Notes under the pieces: model-generated
Seen by the model: only the letters and a program-made list of their open reading frames with translations
Databases searched by the model: none
Told to the model about the DNA's origin: nothing
Translations under genes and position numbers: made by a program
NCBI GenBank assembly: GCA_033980235.1
Contig: CM067076.1
Location: 32,956,383 to 33,020,382, forward strand
Direction: 5' to 3'
From: Diadema setosum
Lineage: Eukaryota; Echinodermata; Echinoidea; Diadematoida; Diadematidae
DNA length: 64,000 bases
Shown: piece by piece, positions 44,318-55,901 of the stretch
Numbering within the stretch: position 1 is the stretch's first letter
How the letters are laid out: the number at the start of each line of letters is the position of its first letter

Positions 44318-47300
44318 TCAGTCGTCGTACTCGTTGATGATGAACTGGTAGACGAAGGTGGCCTTCTTGCGCGTGATCTGCTGCCGATTCGTGGTCCTAC
44401 TCCTCACCGCCTGCTCCTCCTTCTCACGATCCTCCGGAGGACAGCGGAGGAAGAGTTCGCCAAAGATGGTTGCTGTCATCACAAATACACACAAGGAGAA
44501 AAGAGTAAGGGATGAAGTAACAGATGGCTAGCATCACATTGGAAAGAAACAAAATTCTAAGCTATTGATAAAGTGTGTCTGTTTTCCACAATGAACAGCA
44601 AGGCATAGAGGTGGATTGGATGGTAGAGTCTCTGCCTTGCAATCAAATGACTCGGCTTTGAGGTCTGTGAGTCTAACCCCCCATTCAGACTAGAGAGTTC
44701 TCGTATGGATATACGACATATGGATATACAGTGGACTCCCGCTTTAACGAAGTCCTCGGGACCAACAATTTTCTTTCGTTATATCGAAATTTCGTTATAA
44801 CCGAATGAATAAACAATAAAAATACATACAGTTGACAATGTTGCGGCCCTAAATTTTACTTCGTTGTAACCGGAATTTCGTTATAACCCTGTTCGTTATA
44901 ACGGGAGTGCACTGTAGGACATATGGATATAGGACGTTTTTATGTGTCTGAATGCTGTAATATTGAAACGACGTATCAATATACGTCGTATATCAAAACG
45001 ATGATTTGAGCGTCGTTTCAAATCATTATCCTATATCCATACGATGTATATTTGTGTCTGAATGCTCTCATATCCATACATCTTATGAGTAGGTGGGGCT
45101 TATTTGCAGCGCGCCAAGCTCACGTATCCCCGATGCGCGGTGCCGACAGATTGACTGTGACGTAATAATGATCTAGCGCGAACTAGCGAACTACTGGATG
45201 AATCCAAGGCCTGGTATAAACACTATGCGCAAAGCCTGCGTAAATTACGTACTGCGCATGGAAGAGAATCACATCTACTCAAGAATAATATCGCTTGTGC
45301 ACGAGGTCTTAATGCTCTGATACGATTATCGTATAGCGGTGTGCTGTGTCTGAACGCTCTCATATCGAAACATCGTATTATATCCATACGTCATATGAAT
45401 ATACAATAACTCGGTGTGTCTGAAAGCCTCCTTGGTGAGCAATGTTGTGTGTTATCATGCCAGCCCCTTTATCAAATAGCAAGAGGCAAAAATCCTTTGT
45501 CATAGAGGTCCCATGTACGATAGAGTCACAACTCATGCACATTCCCGCTTCATTCATTCATCAAAAAGAGCAGGATGCATAACCCAGTGAAGTGGTCTGC
45601 CTAAATATATACAAGAAATTGTACCAGTTCATTCTTTGAATGTTCTGTAGGGTTTTTTTTTTCTCTTTCTTTGAGAGTTAATTCATTTTGGGGGTGGACT
45701 TCTTTAAAGGAATACATGTTTTCAGAGAGCTCCCAAGCAGAATCAGGGAGACCTACAATGTAGCAGGTCTGGTTCTTGAAGGAGAGGGCAGAAAGAGAAA
45801 ACAGACCAGGACCTCACCTAGTGTCTTGGCATCCAGTTTGTTGTCGTCATTGTGTAGGAGGAGCTCCCTGATGAGGGCCGTCAGGTACTTGAAGACGTTC
45901 CGATGACACTTTGGGAGCTGCTTCATGATCTAGGAGGAGATGGAGAAATTGGCCATGAGGCCTCAAGTCTCATGTACTGTACACAGACTGTGGGATGCTT
46001 TTAAAGGTGCATAGTCCTGGTAGTGTAGAGGGCGCTGTTGATGATACTGCCGATCACCGTTAGCATTGATACGAAGAAAGCCGAAGTTGAGCTGTCATCA
46101 AGAGTAAAGCGCGTAGGTGTTGCCAAGTAACGTTGCCTTCGTTGTCTTCTCTGCGCAACACGCAGTCTGTAGTAATGCCAGGGTGCGTGCATATGTGCTT
46201 CTTATTATGACATCACAAAAGAAGTTTGCTGAAGCTGTCATCCCCTTAGCCGAAACATGAGCCGAACTGTGATCAGACCACTGACTACAGTGAATCGGAC
46301 TTCTTCGGACTCGGGGGAAGTGGGCCACAGCGTAAGCGCTAAAGAGGAGTTGATAGCGTAGGTCTCTATAGGAAACTTGCGCCGTGCGCTCGCGTACGCA
46401 TTTGACTAAAACACACCGGGACCATGCACCTTTAAAGGGGGGGGGGGATGGCTGTGGGGCAATGAGAGGTCAAGGGTCAAACAATAACCTGTACTAATGT
46501 ACTTAACCAAAAACTGTATATTACAATTTTTTTTTTTTTTTTCAATTTTCATTTTATTTGTTTAAGAGACATGATCCTGAAATAACTTCATGCTATGAGT
46601 TCACTTTATTTTAAAGATAATAAAAAGTTTTGGTACCTCAAAAGTGTCCTTGAATTTCCTTGTCTTAGTTTGTGTTTCAGGTTAAAGTACCTTTCATATA
46701 ACTAACACTGTGAGACTTACTCGCCCCAAAGTGCTCTCATGTCTTAGTAATCATGCAATTAACTGCGATCAGCAGCCCCATACGCATAGCGACCAGCAGT
46801 CCCATACGCATAGCGTAATCGGGCTTCGCATTGTAGCATTCAGGATCATGACAGATTTAGTATCGCAGGGTAAATGTCAACTTAAAATCCCATAAATTCT
46901 TCAATTTGAAGACTTACCAATTAAGTTGAAGTATTGAAAACAGGCTTCGGGCAACGTTTGGTTCTGCCTATAGTCCCTTTCTGTTCGAATTGATGACTGA
47001 ATGTGACTCGGTCGACAGGACCTTAGGAGAGCTACATACAGTACACTGAATACTACAGCCAGTGCATGCGAACACATCACATGCACACAAATTTCAAATC
47101 CATGAACGGATAAGATGTTTGTGTGCGCATGCGCTGGCCATGGTATCCAGTGTATGTAGCTCTCCCAAGGTCCTCTCGACCGAGTCACATTCAGTCATCA
47201 ATTCGAACAGAAAGGGACTATTGGCAGAACCAAACGTTGTTCAAAGCCTGCTTTCAATACTTCAACTTAATTGGTAAGTCTTCAAATCGAAGAAATTTTT

Positions 47301-50300
47301 GGATTTTAAGTTGACATTTACCCGCGATACTAATTCTGTAATGATCCTGAATGCTACAATGCGAAGCCCCATTATGCTATGCGTATGGGGCTGCTGGTCG
47401 CAGTTAGCTATGCGTACAATGGGCTGCACGCTGCTGGTCGCAGTCAGTGGTTTCGTACAATATTTATCGACGCTGTACAGCGTCGGCTCTGGTACGAAAC
47501 CATTATTGCATGATTACTAAGACATGAGAGCACTTTGGGGCGAGTAATTCTCACAGACAACGTACTTTAACCTGAAACACAAACCAAGACAAGGAAATTC
47601 AGGGAAGCTTTTGAGGTACCAAAACTTTTTATTATCTTTAACTTTATTTTTTCTTGTTCCATGTTTTATCAGGCTTGCATAATTTGGATCATCTTGAACA
47701 ACACATGTTAAGGGTAAAGTCAATGCACTACTGACCTGTTTGCACAGTACAAAACTGTTGGCCCCGTCGAGACACTTCTGGTAGCACTTGTAAGGGATGA
47801 CTGGTTCCCTGAGGCTGGCCAGGAACACCAGAAGAGACTCCGCTACTGAGTGGATGTTGCCAGCTGGGGGTTAAAGGTTAAGGGTCATGACACTGTGTGG
47901 GTGATTTTAACTCTCACAAGACTCAACAGTACATGGAGTAATGTGTGCATGTTCAGGCCACATGATTCTCGTTAGGCTATCTTAACCACATCATTCACCT
48001 TTCTAACTCTATACCTGGTATACATCCATGTACTTAGCTGCAGTGTAAGCAAGTCGGACATATCCTTTTACAAAACAAAACAAAACAAAATGCAATGTCC
48101 CACATGAAAGAAATTGTGACACAATAGTGATTGGGTAGGTATATGTACTTATCCTCATTCATTCATTCATTCATTCAAAGATTAGCTCCAGTTCATCTGT
48201 GTCTATTTATGAAGGGAGTAAATGGGTCTTGGCAATTACCCCCTGGGCAGCTACTCTGGACCCTTCCCCTTCTCCTGGCCCTAATCCTAATCCTAATCCT
48301 GAACCTAATACTAACCCTATCCCAAACTCTTGACCCTAAACTTAACCCAACCCTAATCTTTGGTCTAATCTTACCACTAACCAGTATCTAGCTTGGAAGG
48401 TAATTGCACTCTAGGGGTAATTGCTCGGATACGGTTCAAGCAGTGAATGTGTTAAGCCTAAGCTACAATTAACACATCTTGATTGAGGACCCCACCAACG
48501 TTTGCACTCAAAGACTGATAATTTTGAGATGAGAATGGGTGTAGGAGAGCAGCGCCCCCTAGAGGTGGAAAGGATACGAATCTCCTCTGGGAAGCCTGTA
48601 TCCAGGAAATCCCTGATGGCAAGCACCTCTGCATGTAGACCCTCCTGGCTAAATAGATTCTCCTGTTGAAGGGGTAGATGAGTATAGGAGAGGGGGGGGG
48701 GGGTGTAGAGGTGGGAGTGGTATATAGGAGAGGCAGGATGAGCATGGAAAGACAGAAAAAAGAACAATGGGAAAGTGTGTATGAGAGATGCAGACAATGA
48801 GAAATAGATAAAGAAGAAGAAAAGCAAGGAGGAGGGGAGTTAGGTGAATACAGGAGAGATAGGGGGGGGGGGCAGAGGTGGGAGTGTTATACGGGAGAGG
48901 CAGGATGAGCATGGAAAGGCAGACAAAGGAACAACGGGAGAGTGTGTGTGAAAGATGTAGAGAATGAGAAATAGATAGAGAAGAAGAAAAGCAAGGAGGG
49001 GAGTTAGGTGAATACAGGAGAGACAGAAAGAGCATTCACATCACAAAATTACATGAATTCATGTGATTTCATTTTATTTCATTTCATTTATTATCCATAA
49101 GATCGAAAAGCTTTGTACCTCAAGTGGCATACATGACTATACATACATGTACATGAAATACACATTTGAAAGTATAATGCAGAGTAATAAAAACAATGCA
49201 TATTAGAAAAATATGTGACATGGATAGCTCAGAAATCTTTTCACCCAATATGAAAAATGTTTGTTAGTTTCTTTGATAAGATAATCAAATAAACTTTGAT
49301 TCACACACCACACATTCTTGTCTCTCTCGCGTGAGGTTTTTCCAACTCTACAAGAATTTTAGCATAGGTAAAGCAGGATCAGCATCAAATTAACTGAACA
49401 CAGGATAAATCTAAAATCACTGAATGAGTCACATGATATTTGCAGTCATCATGTAAGATATGAAGAGTTTTATTGCATAATGAGCTAGGCACCATTTTTA
49501 AACATTTTAAAGTAAGTCCATCATCGGATAGAACAAAATAAAACCTTTCCAGGAATACTCACTTGTAACCTAACAATATTCTAGAAGATATGATGAAAAA
49601 TATCCCTTATTTTCTTCGTTTCAGCACCTTTGATAACACATATCTCAACTTAACAAGAATGAAGTTAATTCGTTTTGCGATAAAACTCTTCGTATGTCCA
49701 TCTTCAATACTGTTACAACTGCAAGAGAAGAGTCACTAATCCAAACAGCGCCCTCACCTGATGAATGCCGTTCCTGAAGAGGTAATCCACCAGCATCCAA
49801 ATCTCCTTTGGAATGTCATAACTCTTGAAGTCTGCAGCGCTCTCCTTTACCTTGGCATTTTGTTCCTGGCACACCGAGAAAAAGAAAGAAAGAAGGGGGG
49901 GGGGGGGTAATTTTAGAGTATCTAATGCAGCCAGTGCTGTGCAGGTAAAACACCAGCATTTCTGTCAAAAGCAAAACCATATGGCTACTGTTGGTAAGAG
50001 AAAAGATGGGTTCTTTCATATTATCCAGTCCAGTCCACTGGACGTGCATGGGAAGCATGAAAAGTTGAAATATGCTTCATACATAATGGAAGATGTCTTG
50101 TTTGCTAGATTTACACAGCTGGGTAACGGGTCATGATCCAACAAAACAGGCTCAGGGCCACTAAAACTCATTGCCAGGCAGAGAAAATGAATGGGACATA
50201 TGCGTATCTAAATTACGTGGTTCTTGACCAAATGCCCATTCGGGCAATTTGTAGAAGATCTGTAACGTATGGAAGGTATACACTGCATAAGCAAAGCCAA

Positions 50301-53300
50301 GCCAAGCCACAGTGGTGAGGATGAGCTGTTGTAGCTCAGTGGTAAAGACCTTGGACTATCAATTATAAGGCCCCTGGTTCAAGTCCCCTAGCTGCAGCAC
50401 TTGTCCTCCTAGGCAAGGCACTCAATCCTCTCTCTTTGCCTAGTCATTCAAAAGTGACTCTAGGTTGTCAGTGCCATGGTCGTTTGCATACAAGCATTCA
50501 CTGCTTTCTCGGTGGTCACATAAAACAAATCGATTTAAATCAAATCATTTCAAATCATTTCAATTAAACACTAATCCAATCCCCCATATACATGCAATGA
50601 CCAACAGCATGGTTGTGATGACCGCTACAGCTTGACCATTCAACTCACCAGGTCCACCACTTCCTGCATGGTCATCTCGCTGATGGGTTCGTGCATCTTG
50701 ACCAGTGCCTCGATGGACGCCCCGAAGCAGCTCGGCCGGTAGCTACCACTTACTGTGATGTGATCATGTGGTCAAGGATGTCATAACAAGTGGAATTCTG
50801 CTTCCTGAGCTCTAAACATGCACCTTGGAACAGTTTCAGTAGGACACAATTGTAATCCCCGTTACACATGCTGACTTTCAACGATAAAAAGGGGAAGTTT
50901 CCCAAAACACATAGTGGATTGACTAAATGCGGAAAGACTACTGAAGCAGTCACTGATATTCGAGGAAAACCTTACCATCTTACAAAAGCCATTAGTTTTT
51001 GAAGTTTTATTCAATTCCATATGTTGCCCTCCTTACATTGTAGATGACAACACTACAATTTGTGATGTAATAAATTCAGAAAACATCCCCATGAATATGT
51101 AAACTTTTGATTCCAACACTGGCTTAGAAAAACATAAGACATATGCAATGCATCCTAGTGGGCACAAGAATAATAATAATAAAAAAAAATTCAGTTAGTT
51201 CTACTTATGAATACCTATGATAGGAAATCACAATCAGGACAATTCACATGGTTTCTAAAGATTGCTACAACATAAGAAATCTATCAATATCTTCCAAGAA
51301 ACCTCTTTTTCTTTTTTCTTTTTTGACTGTTGAATTTTGATGGCCAGTGTTACCAAGGTACTGCATAACGCAAGTGATGACTGAAGAGTCCTGTGCAAAA
51401 AAAAAGTACAAATACACCTGTGAAACTGCACAGACATTAGGTGACAAAAGGCAGCAGGTACTTCATGCTGTAAAGGATATATAGTAATCTTTGCCGTTCT
51501 CCAGGTGAAGAATCAGTATGTCCTCGGCTTTGTCGTGGCCGGCGTTGAACGCCGACGCCGTCGTCTTGTCGATGTATGCTGTAACTTTGACCTCCACCAT
51601 GTCTCCTGTGGGGGAAAAAAAGGAAAATTAGAGTGGCAGAGGAAGCTGCTAAAAAATGGCCCATTTTTTGATCAATGCAGTCCTCTGAACAACCACAGAG
51701 CACTGCCTGCATTAATTTTCATCGCTCATACAAACAGATATAACACAATGTGAATCCAATGATTTGACAGATGGATACATCCATGAGAAAGATCTTAAAG
51801 ACATCACTGCACAATACCAAACACAAAGGGTGACTGCATAACATTAGTGATGAGAAAGTAATAACCATTTAGAAATTTGTATAAGAAACAAATTCCACAA
51901 ACATTATAAAAGAGGCATCCTGCACAGATGACAGAAAGGCCAAGCATATAACAAATTTGTTTAACCAAACAAATCCCTTAAATTCTCCTGTGTCTAACAG
52001 TTTCCTTTGAGTAAACAGTGAATTTAACCCTAAAGGGGCCGGGCTTTTTTGGCTATGCTCAGACCAGGGGGGCGGATTCCGCGCCCCCCTGAGATCTCGG
52101 CCATCGGTGGTGCGATCGCGATGAAATTTTGCATGCGTGAGACCCGCGTCATAATCTACAAGATTGTGTTATAAGATTTTTTGAAAAAATCAATTCCTAA
52201 TTTTAATTAATTAATTATGCAAATTAAGCTCAAGGTGATATTTTAGCTTAATTAAAAGCATTGAGAGTCTAATTTTTGATCTGTAAATCTGTTTTAGCAT
52301 ATTCAACAATTGTACATCACAAAAACTTCCAAAACTCATCTCAATTCTTATGTATTTTATTGTTTTCAGAATTTCTTATGTATTTCTGTGTTTTTCAACT
52401 TTTGTTTTTTCTTTGTTTTTTCATTGGAAATTGTCACTGACCACTTTTCTACCATAATTAGCACAAAATTAATCAATGAAAGTGATTAATTGTAAAAATA
52501 ATCAGGTTTTTATGCCTTTCATGACAGAGCACTGTTTTCCATAGGAAATGTACACAAAATCACAAAATTGTGCCCGTTTTGGAGCGACATTCCGTTACAA
52601 GAATGGGCGTGGCTTCGCAAAAGTATGCGCGGACGTTGCAAATTTGGTCTCAAAAGTTGCGCGAGACTTGAACGAAGAAAGTCAAGAAGCCTCGCGATGA
52701 GGCCTTCTCGCGTTACAGAATTATAGCGCGAAACGTCGAGGGGGGGGGGCGGATTCCCCGGAGGGGCTGACCAGCCTACCTGGCATCATAAACGTGGACT
52801 GGGGCTCCACCTTGAGCCAGGGCTTGCACGGCGACTTGTCGTCCAGCTTGGCCACAAACTCTATCAGCGTGTTGACCTGTCCCGTGTTGGCCACCTCCAC
52901 CATCTCGACCATCTCCTCCATGAAGCGCAGCTCACCAAGGTTCAACTTCACCATGGCAACGAGATGCAGAGGAAGAAAGGGAAAAGAAGATGTGACAAGT
53001 CACCAATGGAATGTCAGACTGGATGATTACAAATGTTACACACAGTATTCTAACTGCCTTGACGTATTGGGTGTTTGACTGTGCACCACACCCAAAAAAT
53101 ATTGGAAGATGGCGGCACATTCACACACTGTTCTTTGAAGCATAGTAGGTAACATCTTGAAGTGTGATTAGGCAATTATTTATTCAAAAGTTAGGAAAAG
53201 CTTGACAGCCTTGATTGGGAATGATAAGGACGTTAAGTTGTTACTAAAAGCCATAGAGTTAGTGGCACCATAATGCTCTTATCATTTTCAACCAATGATA

Positions 53301-55870
53301 GTTTCATTTTCTGATCTTTGGTGGGTTGTAACAAAGGGCAGCAAACTAAACAGATATAGCCTGACTCACACTTATAGTAGTATCAGCAGAAGACAGATAC
53401 CATTAGTTGTGAATTTTCTCACAGAAATATGATGCTTGATGGGCACACATATTCTCAGTACCTGAATTCCTGAGCACATTTCTTCTCTTGACAAGGAGTG
53501 GAACAAATAATTGACAGACAAGGTATGGTAGAAAAAGAAGACTCACCTCATTCCTACCAAGGGTGACTTGAGGTAAGGCCTCATTCTCCTGCTTGTCCAG
53601 TTTTCGTATCTCCTCCTCCACCACTTCCCTGAATTTCTTCTCGTCCACGACTTTCACCTGCGGCACAAGGAAAGAGAAGTGAATCATATTGCATTTATCA
53701 AATCGATACTACCAAATATTTTACAGACAAAAAAGAAATGCTTTTACTATTATCCGACAAAGCTTTTTCAAGCACATAAAAGAGCAACACATCAGCGAAT
53801 TACTGAACATAAGCTTGCTCCACCTGATGAGCATTTCACAAATTATTTGGTAGTCCTGCAGAAACTACATGGAAGGTGGTGACACATGGATAAAAAAAAA
53901 ACAACAAAACAACAACAACAACAACAACAACAACCAAAAAACACCTAAATTATCTAATCTATGAGATTTCCTTCACAATGAAATCTGCATTCATTTACCA
54001 GGCCTTCCAACCTTCCTGACTAAAAATAGGGATGATCTGGCTCAGAAGTAGGAAAGGGCAATTCCCATAGGATTGTGTAGTAAAATTATCAAGAAAAATA
54101 GGAAACACCTATCAAAACAAACAGTTGGGAATGGACAAAATTCTGACTCTTTCCTCCAAATTCAGAATGGTTGGGAGGTCTGCACTCACCCAAAAAGTAT
54201 AAATCAAATGTACACTTGTACCATTCAACCTCCATACAGAATTGGAATCCTCATAGTATTGCATTCCATTTTTTAACTGTACGATAGGAAATAGATGTTA
54301 CAAGAAAAAAAAAAAAAATTCTCCCAAGTTCTCACCCCTATATCATAGAGGGCACTGACGGGTTTGTGGTCACTCAGTTTCAGCTTCATGTGACTCCGGT
54401 AGACCTTCTGGGTGATGCGGTCGCCACGGTGAAGGATGCGATCACACCAGGCAGGCACACGCTGTTTCTCACTGGATTGGAACAAGGAGATAATGTTTAT
54501 GTTTTATACAAAATTACATGACAACTTATCAAAACATCTCTTATATTTGTCCGTCTAAATTCTCCTGAATGAGCACACCAACTCATCAATTCGTCGCCGG
54601 TCACACGAACCGACGAATCCCTCAGGTTTGCGTAAGAATGACAATTTGAGAAAATCGCGTTTAAAGTTAGCCCATTTTTGACTAATGGTTGCTACACTTT
54701 CATGTCTATAATTTCCAATTATTTTTGTAGTACATCAGACTTCAATTCTTGCTCTAACTTGTGAAGTTTTTATCGCATTGTATTGTTAACAAATAAGCGG
54801 GAAATCGTCAAAGAGCTGCATGCATGTATTTTCGGTCTGCAAAGAACGTTGTCATTTTCCATGTGTGTCCATATGTACATGTACATTGAGCGTTGTCATT
54901 GTCAACACATGTATTACATAGTACGCGCACTGTGCGCGCGGTCAATGAACTGTTGAATCTCAAAAACTACACGCAAGTCAATGCGCACTGATTCGTCGGT
55001 TCGGTGACCGCGCGTACTAGTACGCGCGGTCACCGAACCGTCGAATTGCCCGATTGTTTAATACATGCGTCTATGGGGAAAACAAATAATTTTCACAAAT
55101 GGAATTACATACTTGTACAAAAGTGATAACTACGTAAAAATTACACCGAATTACACACTGAGAATTTCAGAATATGTAGTATGGAATGTCTACTATCGAA
55201 ATGATTGAAAATCTCAAAATCGAAAATTTGACCCAAAATCGAGTGATTCGTCGGTTCGTGTGACCGGCGACGAATTGTATGGTTTAAAGCATTTTTTCAC
55301 AACAAATGCCAGATGCTTCAAAGTATCTGCAGAGCTTACAAATTTTATAACATGTTATGATGCAGATCTACATACAATGTACAACTTGTATGTACAGACT
55401 CTTCCTACGTCCAACACAAGTCTTTTCTTTTTTTTTTTTCTCTCTCTATTGTTGTTGATGATTTTTTTAAAACCTTATATGAAAGTTTGTCATGGCTGAG
55501 AAAGCACAAGAAGACATTAGTGAGTCAGGGAAACAGACTGACCATTCCTCAACTTATCAACAATCCTTGAAGAAATTGAGCTCTCATGCCAGTTTCTTTA
55601 GAATGAAAACTTTAGACTTTTCTCCTTAGGTAGAAAAGTTGATTTGTAGTTGTGTTGTTGTTTCTTCTTGAAATTGAATGCAAAGAAAGGACCCAGGTTT
55701 CTCCCTCATTCTTCTTGCTTTTGGAGCTCCATGCTTGAAAAAACAAAACAAACCGACAAAAACACACACACACACACACACAAATAAACTAAACTGCCCT
55801 GACACATCTCAATGAGGGAAGTTCTAGTGCAATTACAATATTTCACAAAGTAACTCTTATTCATCACCAG

Positions 55871-55901
<31 letters not shown>

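Noticed and set aside
44603..44680. tRNA-like head (GGTAGAGTCTCTGCCTTGCA)
   Set aside because: The A box is plausible but the B box is poor; too weak to call a SINE with confidence.
48411..49035. Long minus-strand open frames rich in L, S, P and H
   Set aside because: They are translations of the purine-rich tandem repeat, apart from the true exon at 48578-48662.
50750..50760. AG acceptor (CACAG before TAAGTGG) for the AT-donor intron
   Set aside because: It would delete conserved residues (I-T-V) and is out of phase with the ATATCCTTT donor; the AC acceptor restores the full alignment.
51470..51480. GC donor (ACA|GCATGA) as an alternative to the U12 site
   Set aside because: It poorly matches the GC-donor consensus and leaves extra residues not found in the family.
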